Shown here piece after piece: positions 34,341 through 46,784 of a DNA stretch of 64,000 nt. Position 1 is the stretch's first letter. Each line of letters opens with the position of its first letter. Where the stretch lies: the NCBI GenBank assembly GCA_004154925.1, contig QJNS01000709.1:57000-120999 (forward strand), in the 5' to 3' direction. Source of the stretch: Monosporascus cannonballus. Lineage: Eukaryota > Ascomycota > Sordariomycetes > Xylariales. The notes beneath the pieces are model-generated. The model did no database searches, had not been told where the DNA came from, and worked only from the letters and a program-made list of their open reading frames with translations. Position numbers and translations under genes: made by a program.

Positions 34341-35652
34341 GATGGCCAAGTTAGTAGGCGTGTCGATGATGGAATAGGGCTTGGATGTATAAGACCCCTC
34401 TAGATGGTGGGCTTGTAGGTTTCATGAAGGTTGCCATACGACATGGGTTTCCGGGAAGCAATTATTAAAGAGGGAAGACAGAATAGAAGGTACTCGAGAA
34501 AGGATATTCATGGCATGTAAAGCTCATGGTGGAACCGTCTTACCACTACTACGTACCTACATATTTAATCGTACCACCTGTTCTTCGTATACGCACAGAT
34601 AAACGGATCATTACGTAGATAACTAAGTACCTTTGAAGATACGTAGGCATATTTAATACACTTTTTAAGCTTTTTTTTTTGTCCCTTTTTAACTTCTGTA
34701 TCAATTCAATTAACATTTTAAAAAGCTGTATATATACTTAAATTTGTAGCTAAGTACTTGCATGTGCATACCTATCTACTACCTATGTAAACCCCCCCGG
34801 TCTGTACTATTATGCGGGTAAGCTAACCGTGTGCACTACCTAGTTATTGCAGAACTGTGAAAGCCTTGCCTACCTAGGTAAGCCTTTGCTGCTACATTCG
34901 TAGGTATCTACCTAGGAGGTGTGCACCAGCTGTAGGTACTCTGGGCACCTGTATCATCCAGGAAACATGAGCCTTGTGAAAAGTTTCCAAAGTTCTCCTA
35001 ATCGCTAAGCTTAAATCAACTAGACGGCCATTGTTCTTTCAGGCATTTCCTTTTGGTTGTCTGATTCGATCCCACGTCCAACGCCGATATCAAAACCGTG
35101 ATTCTTCATTTCGCCCGAACTTGGAGGCGGCTGCCTTGCTCCGGCCTCGATAATCAGCAAATAAATCAGAACTTGCAATCACTTTAGTCTCAGTAGTACT
35201 ACAGGCAGGCATTGCGCGACCAGTTAATGTCATTCCTGTCGCTTCCCTCATCGACTCTCTTCCTTTTCGACGACTGAGGTTTCTTTATACACACGGCATC
35301 TTTTTATCCGACAAGGCGCCTGCCCAGCCAGGACAGCAAGAGAAGAGCCCCCGCCGGCGCGTCTTCGTTGTGAATCGCGTTATAGAACGAACCAATCGAA
35401 CACACTTCGTCCTCCACGTCCTGTCCTATCGCTGCGCTGCGCTGCGCGGCCACGGCGGCGGCGACATATATCCATTGGATAGACCTGGTTGCGACTTGGT
35501 TGAGACGGCCCTTATACCGCATCGTTTTGATATTTGTGCCGCGCCCAGCTCACTTCGCTCTATTCTCTTGGAAACTATAACACCAGCAGCTACCTAACAC
35601 CGTAATACTCTACACCTGACTTGGCCAAAACGTCAAATCCAATACACCCGCC
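34341..35652. promoter_or_regulatory. Divergent intergenic region between MPO1 and RPB7
   Basis: 1.3 kb between start codons. An AT-rich core (about 34610-34760) is followed by a cluster of TACCTA/TAGGTA words (34770-34940), including CCTACCTAGGTA near 34868. The ~200 bp before RPB7 are pyrimidine-rich. No coding region recognised. Confidence 0.5.
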
Positions 35653-36351
35653 ATGTTCTTCCTCTATAATCTCGAACGTAGGGTCACGTTACACCCTTCC
35701 TACTTCGGCAAGAATATGCAGGACCTAGTCACTAGCAAGTTGCTGAAGGATGTAGAGGGTACCTGTACCGGGAGTTACTATATCATCTCCATTATGGATA
35801 CTTTCGAGATCTCCGAGGGACGCATTCTCCCTGGTAGTGGCCTTGCTGAATTCACCGTTGGCTATCGCGCCGTCGTATGGAGACCTTTCAAGGGTGAAAC
35901 GGTAAAGGATGCCCTATGTCACTGTCCTCAGCATCTGTATTCCTAAACCAGAGTACAGGTTGATGCCGTTGTCACCTCTGTCAACCAGCACGGTTTCTTC
36001 GCCGAAGCTGGACCTCTCCGCATCTTCGTGTCCACTCATGTAGGTTACGGGCTGCAATCCACCAACAGGCTGACGAGCTGACGCCATCCGTCAAGTTAAT
36101 ACCAACAGATATCAAATGGGACCCGAACGCCACTCCGCCGCAGTTCACTAACAATGACGACATCGTGATCGAGGTCGGCACCCACGTGCGAGTGAAGATA
36201 CTCGGCACGCGAGCTGAAGTTGGCGAGCTCTGGGCTATTGGCAGCATCAAGGAGGACTACCTCGGGTATTCCCTCCCTCTAACCCCTGGCCAATTTGGAA
36301 AGACCTTGGGAACCCTGGCTGACACAGCTCTACAGTACATTACAATACTAG
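35653..36351 (+). CDS. RPB7: RNA polymerase II subunit Rpb7
   Basis: Stalk subunit of RNA polymerase II; with Rpb4 it forms the dissociable module that binds nascent RNA and links transcription to mRNA fate. Four exons: 35653-35901, 35959-36039, 36096-36265 and 36336-36351, with introns of 57, 56 and 70 nt. The product is 171 aa, the same as the yeast subunit. The N-terminal RNP-like domain starts [20 protein letters not shown]. The S1/OB domain reads [19 protein letters not shown] and runs to the conserved [14 protein letters not shown]. The acceptor at 36095 was chosen over earlier AGs because it yields [17 protein letters not shown], matching the family. The last exon codes only the final Thr-Leu-Gln-Tyr and the stop. 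It is the least certain part: reading into the intron would instead add a non-conserved tail ending at 36359. Confidence 0.92.
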
Positions 36352-37640
36352 TGGAATAGTTCCTCACGGAACTCGGCGTCTCATATGGTCGAGTATGCGA
36401 CCTTTCAAGTTTCGCATAGCCGTGTCGAGGTAGAAGACCCATACGGATATGTCGTTGGCGATGATTCTAGTATGTCTCCAAACCATGGCATCTCCATCTA
36501 ATAAGATCTACCCTTACCGCTAGTGGGACGACACTACGGGTTTTGTCTCTTCGTCTGGGTAAGGGAACGGGATGTAAGCTACGTGGAGGAAAGTATGCGC
36601 GCACCTAGAAATCCGGCTTCGGACGGCCGCTACACAAGCAGCAAACATGGGATCAAGCTTCAGAGATCGTTATGTATCAATGATCTTGTAGGCTGCCGCG
36701 TCTCGCTTTGCAAAGTGCTTCTCGCCAATACCCGCCTCCTAGGGCAAGCTGGTCGCAGACTGAATTGCTTACACGTCTAAGAATCCCATGGATAGACTTG
36801 GTCAGGAGTGATTGGCTCTGCGACAACTGTGGTTAACAAGGGCCGCTACAGGTTAGCCTCGCCTGTAGAGCCCGCGATCTCAATAAACTTTAAATTATAA
36901 CCTTGATCTTAGGCAAGCTACTCATTTTGGCACTAAAATATCGTCCTCAACACCTCAGCCCTTAAACGATATTGGTTCCCCCTTTAAAAGCAGGGACGGT
37001 GTCTCAAGTACCAGTTTGAAAGACAATCGTATCCCATATGGAAACTCCTCATTTTGCGCCTCGTACCCATATACCCCGAAATTGATAGGTACGTGTCTGT
37101 TCCAAACGTACTCCTGTACAAGGTCATATTCTTAGAACGACACTAACATTATTTCAGGGGTTGAGTATGCTTGAACTCACTCGGCGAGATCGAGAAACTT
37201 CTGGCAGAAATGTCCTTGCGCACGATTCTATAAATTTGGTGCCCGTTCCGTTCCGTAAACGTGCGAGCGACCGAGATGGATCAGATTGCCATCAGGGCCG
37301 TTCTGCGATCCCCTCCAAGTCCTCCCTTGGTGTTCCTTCCAATTATCGGCTCAAGACGCAATAGCACCAGCTATTGAGAGAACGCTAGCTCAGATCGTAA
37401 CCCGTCGCGGTATCAGCTGGTCTGCGATGTCGGAGCTTAATCCGGTTTGTATACCATCAAGAATAGGCAGTTTATCCGATAGTCCCGTCCAACTCATTTC
37501 AAGATCACTGGCGTATCTTGTCATGAGGGCCTTTACTGCCCGGGTTCATCAGAGGAATACAGAAGCTCTCCTCCTGTCTGAGAACATTGCTCTTAAAGCC
37601 TCAACTATTTACCATGGGATGACCAGGAAGGTGTGAGATT
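36352..37640. other. Intergenic stretch, no gene recognised
   Basis: Short open frames only, ending at the TA duplication of the AT-rich element. Confidence 0.5.
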
Positions 37641-37642
37641 TA

Positions 37643-39183
37643 GTGTCCCCCACCCACATCCTGAATTTACTCACTTCCTGAATTGGAACTTCTAATACGA
37701 CACAATATTAGAAATTCAATAACAAAACAAAATTAACACATAAAAACGGGATTTTAAAATAGGTTATAAAATAATTTGTAAAGACTATAATAAAATTAAA
37801 TGCTATTAATAATACTTCGTATAAAAAGCAAAAATTAAAAATATACAAAATATTAAAGATTTAAATAAAATTAAAATATTTAATTAAGCCAAAAATATAA
37901 TAAATAAAAAACGTATAATATAAGTAAAATAAAAACTAAATGTTAACATAAAAGTATTTAAATTTACAAAGATATATAATACAATTTTTAATAATTTTAA
38001 TATAATATATATATAAATAATTTAATTAAAATATATATTAAAAATCTAATAACTAAAAATATAAAGGTAATAACAAATATTTATCTTACATCGTATCCTA
38101 TATTAATTATAAAGAAACATTTTTATTAATATTTTATAAATTATATGCATATAATTATAAAATTATTTATATAAATAGTATATTATATAAATATTTAATC
38201 TTAAGCTAATTAAGTAATTATAAACCTTTTGGCTTGGGTATATAAATAAAATATGCTTTAAATTAACATATTTGACCTTTTAAAAGTTTTTAATTATTAT
38301 AGTTTATTAAAAATAAAAATAAAAATATAATGAAGTATATATATAAAATATTTAATAAAATAATAAAATATCTTATATATAATATAACATACATTTTATA
38401 CAAAAAAGTAAACATTAAAATTTAAAATTAACGTTTTAATATTATCATTATAATAATTTAAAAATGTTTTATCAGTATAATAAAATTTAAGGTTTTACGT
38501 ATTTAACATAGAAAATATAAAGTTATACAAAATAAAACAGGCTTTATACGAAAATAGCATATCTTAATTATGGCATACATTTATGTTTTCGAAAATGTTA
38601 TTCTTAAATACGTAGAAAAAAATTAAAAAAGGTTAAAAAAGACAAATATAAAACATAATTAAAAAGCTTTTAAAAATGAAAGAAAATATACCGAAATAAA
38701 TATTATAATAAAATAAATATATAAAGCGGATTCTTTTTATTATGATATATTTTCAGTTAATTTCTATAATATAATTAATATTTTAATCGAAAAATATATA
38801 ATTATATAATAGCTTTTCTTAAAGATACTACGTAACAAATTTATTAATTTTATATAAACGAATAGCTGTTTCTTTTAAAAGAATTTAAGCATATTTTATT
38901 TATATATTAATTTTAATTTATTTTTATTTTTTGAATTAATTTCAATTAATTTAATTAAATTTTTAAATTTAACAATTTTGAACCTTAATTATAACAAATA
39001 TAAATAATATTTTAACTTTAACTTCAGTTTTATTATAAGTAACCGGTTCTAAATAATTTGTTTGGAAGATATGACGTTTATGTTGTATTTATTTATTTAG
39101 TTATAAATTTTTGAATATACGGTGTTTTGCTGGGAAATCGATTCAGGAAGTGGGTAAATTCAGGATGTGTGGGTGGGTGACAC
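37643..39183. mobile_element. RIP-degraded Tc1/mariner-like DNA transposon
   Basis: A 1541-bp element with imperfect terminal inverted repeats of about 45 bp (37643-37686 and 39138-39183). The arms begin GTGTCCCCCACCCACA and GTGTCACCCACCCACA when read inward. The element is flanked by TA on both sides (37641-37642 and 39184-39185), the target duplication of the Tc1/mariner superfamily. The interior is almost all A and T with stop codons in every frame, so no transposase can be read. Such extreme AT content confined between GC-richer termini is the usual outcome of repeat-induced point mutation in ascomycetes. Length and TA duplication fit a pogo/Fot1-type or mariner element, but the subfamily cannot be told. 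Confidence 0.85.
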
Positions 39184-39185
39184 TA

Positions 39186-42100
39186 AGACCTGATAGTGTC
39201 CCGCCGTAGTGTGGGGCCTCACATTTTTCGGCACTTCAGGATCTGATAGAAGGCGGGCTGTGATTACTGTACGTCGTATGCTGATACGCTGGAAGAATGC
39301 AGGGGACTGTCACTTTAGTATACGCAGCATCAAAGACACCGGCAGTCAATGTCCGTTGTGTGCCCATTACCTAGCCCAGGCTTACTCTCTACACCATTAA
39401 TCACAGTGGGAGTCCATCGGCTGTTGTTGCCACAACTAGATCGGGGCACATTACGAAACTGTTTTCGCCTTATTCACTCGACCTCAAGGCCTCTTCGTAG
39501 ATCTTCTTGCGCGGTTCGTACGTTGTCCGGCCGCAGCACCAGCCTAGTCCTCCCGCAGCCAAGGAACTCGGAAAATCAGGCCAAATCCTTGAGCGGAGGT
39601 TTGCTAACATACACACTTCGAATCATCGAAGTGTTTTGTTATGGTTGGATCAGTAACTAGTTGCCCATGTCCGCCTAGTTCAGAACGGAATCATCCATCC
39701 AACGTCGGTCACTTTATCATGGCTCAATTTGGTCACAGGTCGGAGGTTATTTGACATCCCGGATGGTCCGACGCGGTTCATTGTGGCAGCCGCTAATGCA
39801 CCACCTCTGCGCGTGTTTAACGAGAATGGGGGTACGCCGGGGCCCGTTTTAGGCACAGCATCCACGGCCGAACCGGGAGAAACCGTATTCAATAAGCAGC
39901 CAGTAGAGCACGATGGTTCAAGACAGACCCGACAAGCAGACCCCGTATCTTCATACTCCAAATACAGCCAGCAGGGCCTGACCGGACCATGGGCCCATGT
40001 GCGATTCCATGCGGCCTTATTGGGAAGAGCGGGCCCCAGCTGGATTCTCCAACCCTTTGGTTACGGGCAGAGGTCGCGCACGGCTTACTACTCGGCGTAC
40101 CAAAGTGTCGGGCCCAGTCACGACGTCAACAGGTTTAGCAGCCCTAATTTTCGTACAAATTTGAAATCAGGAGCGTCCCAACATACAAGGACTAGGGGTT
40201 TGCTTAACGGGAAAAGATGATGATGAGAAGAGCTACTTCACTTAGAGGGCTGAAAAGAATAACGGAAGGCTATCCCTAGTACTGAATACTCATACTTAGC
40301 TAGTTAACATGGGTACAAAGTAGGACGTTGTTTTAGTTGCTTCCAAAGGCCGGAACGGACCTGCCGCCAAGGGCGGGAGCTTGTTTTATGTGTTATAACT
40401 GAGCGAACTGGCCACCAACATGCCCACGGTATGGCTCAGATCTCTCACTCTAGCCCCTATAAGAATGATAACTATAGCCTACCTCTCAGATATAAACACG
40501 AGCGCTATTCGGACCCGGCAGTTTGGGTCAGCCAATGAGAGGCTTAGCGGGGATGCAAAGTAAGCCAACGAAACTCAGTTGACAACGAGACCTGCAGGCT
40601 ACGCGGAATCTCGTGACATTGTGTTAGGTTACGCATTGGGGAGGCAGCTTACCTTACCACACACATACGGGTTAAGTTCTGCCACCGTGTGGCCGCCTCA
40701 CCCCCAGGTACAAGACAATCCCATCTGGGTCAACTGGGTTACACGTCTGTTGGATCTCCACGTATAAGGACGAGTGAGCAACCTGTATTGTTCATGCATT
40801 ACAGCCTGAGCTCCATTATACTAATATATGTAACTGCATGGTTGCAATGAAACTCCCTATTGCGCCACAGAAAGTAGGCCATGGCCCAGGATCAACTCCG
40901 GCGGGAGAACCACTCGTATTCGATACGGGCCACTTTTGAAAAGCCTCATGCAGGCAAGATAGAAAACAGTACACTACTCCATGGCGTAAGCATTGACTCG
41001 ACCCCCCAACAGCCAGTCCGGAGCGCGACATAAGAAAACGCAGTCAAGTACGACTTTCGAGCTTGATCGATTGGGGTCCAGCTGCACGTAGTCTAACATA
41101 TGATTTACCAGACTGTCTGAGAATTGCCCAGTATTGGAAAGTGACCCGTCTGACTGGCGCACCCAGTACCAGAGAGCCCTCGATGCGGGATGTTGGGGCC
41201 CTCAGGGGGTTCCCGCTGATGAAGCAAGCCGGAAGGAGGAGCGATATTGCACCAGACGCGGCCTACGGTGCCGTCAGGAGGCGAATAATGGCTAACATGG
41301 TTCACGGCTGTAATCATCCGGATGCACCCATGTGCTCAGATACAGACGCTATTCAATCTTTTGCTGGACGCATGTGGGCGTGCATATGCCTCGTCAGTGT
41401 GTCGACCAACTGCAGGTCTTCGATGTCACTCTGACACGCGAGAGCGCTAACTGGGATGCATATCTCGAATTGCCGCATGCAATACCAAACTTGTTGGGTT
41501 GCATATGTTGGCGCCGTCTTGACAGGCAGGGCGAAAAGGATGGGCCTAAAGGCTTACCACAATAACGGAACCCAATCATACTTCCTACTCACACAGCATC
41601 CCTGAATCATGTACAGAAAAAGCGGGGTTTCCTAACGGACTGGGATGCTTTAGGCAGCCTAACGGCCGGCCGCAGCGCCTCGGCTATGTTTGATGGAGAT
41701 GATTTTTACCTCGAGTTTGTCATGCACACGAACCGAGAATATTACTTACAAGCTGTCCCGCTTACGGAGCTATCTGCTTTCATAACTGGGACAAGGAACT
41801 CCCAGCAATTATCTGTATCGCTTTTGTTGCTCTACAGATAGGGGTGCTAACCACATTTAGATTTGCGTCGAGCAAGATCGACATATCCGCGTGTTTCGAC
41901 AAGGATAATCGTCAATGCCTAGCCCATGCCGTTGGTGTTCGAATACATCGGGCGAGCCATCTCTAGCCGAAGTCATGGACGGGCGCGTATCCAATACGCC
42001 GCTCGAAGAGCGCAGGAGAATGATGTGATACTAGCGAACATTGATCGTCCCAATGGTCCTGAGGGCTTAACTGTGAATAACAGGCAGTTGGACGCGAAGC

Positions 42101-43432
42101 ATGAGTGGTTATAGGATCAGCGAAGCTGCTAAGAAGTCACCAGCTTCGTCGTCATCAGAACGGGTCAAGACCGAATCCCGTAATGTGACAATCGTTCTTC
42201 GTGAGCACCTTCCTCCGGCTCTAATTCGGAGAGCTGAGGAAGAGGGTCTTCTAGCCACTGATTCAGCTTCCCCTCTCCCCAACTGGCTGTGGGTGGTATT
42301 GGCAGGTTAATCTCATGCCGGCATGCGTGCCATGAGGCAAACTGGACGGTCCGTATGATCCCTGGAGGCCTCTTCACTGTGGCGACGACTTCGTCAGAGA
42401 CCATCAAGGTAGCGGTACAGTGTGAATTTCTAGGAGCATTGTGTTGGGGTCATTATACCCTCCTCGAGGGCGACATGCATGGACAACTGGCAGGCTCAAG
42501 GCTGGGCCCGCTCAAAGAAACCAGGTATGGTGTAGCAGATTTCATATGGCTTGTGTATGATTAATAGGAGAAGGTTCAATCTACATGGGGGTTGCATATA
42601 TAAGGAGCGACCCGTCCGCACGAGACGCTTTGCCACTACAAGTGGACTCTCAAAGACCAAGCCATAGCTACTGGAACATATACGGGACGTCTCCTCCTTT
42701 TCCTACCAGTCCAACCCAGCAGCCAGTTCAAGGGAAGGGGCCTATGCCAGATCATTAAACCGAGCTGAATGATCAGCTACCTCCAATATATTCTTCATCA
42801 CCAGCTTTGTCCGCGATACTCGGCATAAGAGCCCACTGGGATCTACGAGTAAGTGTCTGTTCCAGAGGTGGTTGTCTATACCCTTCCCTCCCTGCTTCCA
42901 CACGAATTATTCAACCTGTAAAGAAGGCTATGGTTCTTCCCTGTGGTCATGTGTGTCTAGCAGACATTGTCTAATATTAAAACTCAGAGCCCAGTCACTT
43001 GACAATTCTTCTACAGCCAGTATAAGGTCCTTTATCCGGCTACTCATGTATATTGTATGCTTCCCTTATCACGGACTCGCGAGATCCGGGCTCACCTGTG
43101 GGTTTGGCGAGCTAGACAAGCGGCGCATTAACACCTTCATTCTGGCGTCATTTTCCTGAATAATATCGCCTCGAACTCCCAGAAAGGGCGAGCCGAAGCA
43201 GAGTTGACCGATTCCGTCGTCCCATATGCGACTTCGCTCTCCCAGGTAATATACCCAGACGATCTGCCTGACATATTCAGGGAATCCAAACCATTTCATA
43301 TTGAGAACAATGACGCCAGAAATCAGTACACCTCGAGCAATCAGCCACTAGAGCTGCAGTTTCTCTCTTAAGTTCTTGAGACACCATCTCTCAATCCTGT
43401 GTGTTTTCTTCCATATAGCCAACCTAGCCAAG
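39186..43432. other. Long intergenic stretch, no gene supported
   Basis: 4.2 kb of average-composition DNA with scattered open frames. Plus 39729-40220 is the longest at 163 codons, without recognisable motifs. A plus frame at 42101-42310 (containing REHLPPALIRRAEEEGLL) has protein-like composition and may be a gene fragment, but it has no neighbours in frame. The last ~200 bp are the presumed promoter of the aminomutase gene. Confidence 0.45.
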
Positions 43433-45622
43433 ATGCTATCCTCGGTGGTCCGTAGTAGTCGAGGGTTCCCTCGGCCTAGAACTCCTGCTGAGACCTTCAC
43501 TGCAAATCCCAGCACGCTGCGCATATCCTCTGGGGGCTTTCATCGCCACATATCGGCAGGAAGCACAGTGGAACCTCCTAACCCGCCCTGTGTCGCTAGA
43601 ATTTTCGATACCTTCAAATCCAGGGACAGCACCATCCCGCTAAATAGGTCGCCTAAACCAGAGGCTAGATTCCCGGCTTCGACCGCGAAACAAGAAACTA
43701 GCCGCACCACCTCGGAGACCAGCCAATCAGTACCAAGAGGAGCTGGAACGTCAACCACTCCGGCAGTAGCCACTAGAAAATCTGAACAACAGGCTGAGGA
43801 AGGGGTTATGGGAGAAGAATTCTGGCGTGTCCTCGCCCCTTACAAAGATGTATCCGCCAAAGAGTTCTTGTCTTGGAGATGGAGCGCAAAGGTATGTCAA
43901 GCACTATGAGTTTTAAGCGTCGCCTAACTTGAGCATAGAACGTGATTGGGATGAAAGAGAAACTAATACCTTTCCTTGCTGCTGTGCTCCCGAAGGAGGT
44001 CCCATGCAGCGGAAGTACGGCGAAGATGCAGAGCCGAGATGACTTCATGCGAGACGTTCTGGAAGGAATGAAGGAGTCTTCGATGCACGTGCGGGTGATG
44101 TAAGTGACTTTCACCCGGTCACCCGGCCATGCGAGCTGACTGATATTGAATGTAAACCACACCACTTACTGACCCGGCTGTGGATAAAGGCCATACGTAT
44201 TGAGCAGAATCAACTGGAAAGATCCCGCGAACGACCCCATCTTTAGGCAGTTCATTCCTTTGGGGTCTATTATGATCAAGGATCACCCCATGCTTAAATT
44301 GGACTCGTTACATGAGAGGGTTGACTCGCCCGTGGAGAACGTAGTGCATCGCTACCGCGACAGAGCACTTTTTCTAGGTGAGGCTACAAAATACAAATCA
44401 GATGGCCTAGCGACTTACTGTAGAACCCCTAGCGGTTTGCATTTGTCCGGCGTATTGTGCCTTTTGCACACGATCATACGGAGTTGGACCCGATACTGAG
44501 CTCGTCTCCAAAGCCGGTGTGAGTCCGGTATATTCCGCAGGAAAACAAGAAATGGTTCAAACTAATCAGTATTAAGGGCCGGTTCCGGCTGTCCAATGAG
44601 AAATTGGACGCTGCGTTCGCCTATTTCTCGACACAGGAGCAGCTCCGTGACGTTGTGGTATCAGGGGGCGATGCGTTCTACCTGGAACCTCACGTTCTAG
44701 AGATGATCGGCGAGAGACTTATTAGCTTGCCGAACATAAAGAGATTCCGCTTCGCCTCCAGGGGGGTCGCCCTTTCGCCGCATCGCTTCCTCGATCGGGA
44801 CGATAAGTGGACTGACGCTCTTATTTGTGTATCTGACAAGGCAAGGAAGGCCGGGAAGCACATGGCACTGCACACCCACTTCAACCACCCTAATGAGATA
44901 TCATGGGTCACCGAGAAAGCGAGTCGCAGGCTCCACGAGGCGGCCGTGACCGTCCGGAACCAAACAGTGCTCTTACGAGGGATCAACGACAACGTCGACA
45001 CGATGTCGACTCTTCTTCACAAGCTGGCTGATATGGTCATAGAGCCGGTAAGTCTCTTCGTCCTTACCTAAGGATAAGCCAAGCCCTGCTGACAGAACAC
45101 TATGTGGGTAGTATTACCTATATCAATGCGACAGTAAGCATTTTATTGAGCCACCTATGCGTTGTTTCACGATTCGCGAGCGTGAATTCCCCGACAGAGT
45201 GTTCGGGGAGGTTGTAGCCCCTAGGACGTGCCCTATAACCGCCGACTACCTGCGGGAGGTGTCTAGAAAGGCGTATTACTAACTCAAGAAATGTAGTGGT
45301 TCCCAAGGTCGAGCACCTCCGGACTCCCCTGCAGACCATTTTAGACATGGAGAAACAGCTTAGGGGCTCTATTTCAGGATTCTGCATGCCGCACTTTGTC
45401 GTCGATCTCCCTGGAGGCGGCGGTAAGCAACTCGCCAGCACCTCATCATACGACCGAGAAAGCGGCATTTCGACCTTCACAGCGCCCGCTCTTACTATGC
45501 CAGGCAAGGCGGGTAAAGTGTATAAGTACTATGATCCGGTCAAACCGGGTGGTCTTGTTTCCGAACAGGGGAAGAACGAAGTGTCCACCGGGAAGGTCCT
45601 GGAAGCTGAGGGCCAACCCTAG
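43433..45622 (+). CDS. Lysine 2,3-aminomutase-like radical SAM enzyme
   Basis: Homologue of KamA, which moves the alpha-amino group of lysine to the beta carbon using a [4Fe-4S] cluster, S-adenosylmethionine and PLP. The fungal substrate is not established here. Seven exons: 43433-43891, 43939-44099, 44190-44377, 44433-44518, 44577-45047, 45112-45133 and 45297-45622. All introns have GT-AG ends, and several have CTNAC or TACTAAC branch points. The joined product is 570 aa. Features: an N-terminal Ser/Arg-rich extension of ~125 residues that may be a mitochondrial presequence; EEFWRVLAPYKDVSAKEFLS; DHPMLKLDSLHE; the cluster motif CPAYCAFC (Cys274, 278, 281) in CTRSYGVGPDTE; the DVVVSGGDAFYL and ALHTHFNHPNEISW blocks; and the PLP-lysine motif PGGGGK (Lys506). 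Read without splicing the locus looks frameshifted, but each break coincides with a consensus intron. An in-frame upstream stretch to 43376 lacks an ATG. Confidence 0.85.
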
Positions 45623-46784
45623 GCCATCGGTGGCGAGATGTCATGGGAGCTAGGATCTCTCCTAGAATGCAAATCTGTCGGTGTGCTGCTATGCCCAAGT
45701 GGCTCGTCTGATAAGGTAGTACTGGAGGAGCGCCCATTCTTGGCATCAGGGTTGCCCGTGTAACCTATGCTCGACAATGAGGGTATGGATTACGACCATA
45801 TATCATATCCTGATGTTTTATAAGGACTTGCGCATGTTTTCTACCTGTGAAGGCGCCCTTTGACAACCTAGAGCCTGAGTAATTGGTATATCTAATGCAC
45901 GATATGATCCCCACCTGCTACGGCCGGCAGCGGGTATCACACGCACGGGGATGTCTCTCGATGGCGATTGGATATTGGAGGGATGGCTATTGGGTGATAT
46001 AAGGCCGGTGAAACGGTCTTCCGACTGAGCAAAAGTGCACCTTTGAGTCTGGAGTCAAAATACTAACACAACCCAATCCAAGGGACGGCCATGGTCTAGG
46101 ATCACTGCTTTTAATTACTCTCAACCTGTTCTATCTAGGGCAGTGATGTATCCTACAACATCACCAGGTCGAACCAGCTCGTTCAAGAATAGTACTCCAA
46201 ACGAAGTATCCGCTATCCCTCTACCTCCACCTTGCCGTCTGGATGAACTTGTTTGCCTCATCTGTAACATCGGCCGAGACGTCGCAATTTTAAATTTCTA
46301 CCCACAGCATGGAGGAAAATATGAATTCACCCTGCACCATAATTGCTCTAAGCAGTTCACCAACTATCTCACTGGTCGGCATCAGGATTGTGAACGGGAT
46401 TGGCTTGGAGGTGGTGGCAAAGCAAGCGTCCTAACCCAGCTGGTGATCAAATGCACCTTGGAGTACACCTCTGAATATATAAATCAGCTTCGTCGTCTGC
46501 CCAGGTCAGTAACCGAATCCCCTGGTTTCTTTCCTTGCCCAGTCCGACATGTGGACTACCCCTGGATGTGGGCTCGCAGTTCCAAGCCGCCATGCCCGCT
46601 CTCGATCAAAATGCGTACCAACCCTGAAAGATCGCTAGAAGGAGTATCTGTGTAATGGCTCATCGGAATGGAATAGGTCCTCGCGTCACACCCACCCTGC
46701 TGACCCTCTTGGGTGCTGAGACCGATGAACTGGCAATGCTGACGGTCATCGGCCGCCGCCCTTTCTCTCTCTGCTCCTATCCAT
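45623..46784. other. Intergenic stretch with one uncertain open frame
   Basis: A 170-codon plus-strand open frame at 46143-46655 (ATG start; contains CLICNIGRDVAILNFYPQ) is longer than chance frames nearby but matches no family I know. It is not called as a gene. A pyrimidine-rich, acceptor-like site precedes 46785. Confidence 0.4.

Noticed and set aside
37641..39185. AT-rich island as a centromere fragment or mitochondrial insertion
   Set aside because: It is bounded exactly by inverted repeats and a TA duplication, and no mitochondrial gene or repeat array is visible.
39729..40220. 163-codon open frame as a gene
   Set aside because: The opposite strand is open over much of the same stretch and no conserved features are visible.
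44378..44576. Apparent frameshifts and a stop in the aminomutase gene, suggesting a pseudogene
   Set aside because: Each break lies at GT...AG boundaries with a CTNAC-type branch point, and splicing restores CPAYCAFC and the downstream conserved block in frame.
46143..46655. 170-codon open frame as a gene
   Set aside because: Some protein-like composition, but no recognisable family and no joinable downstream exon.
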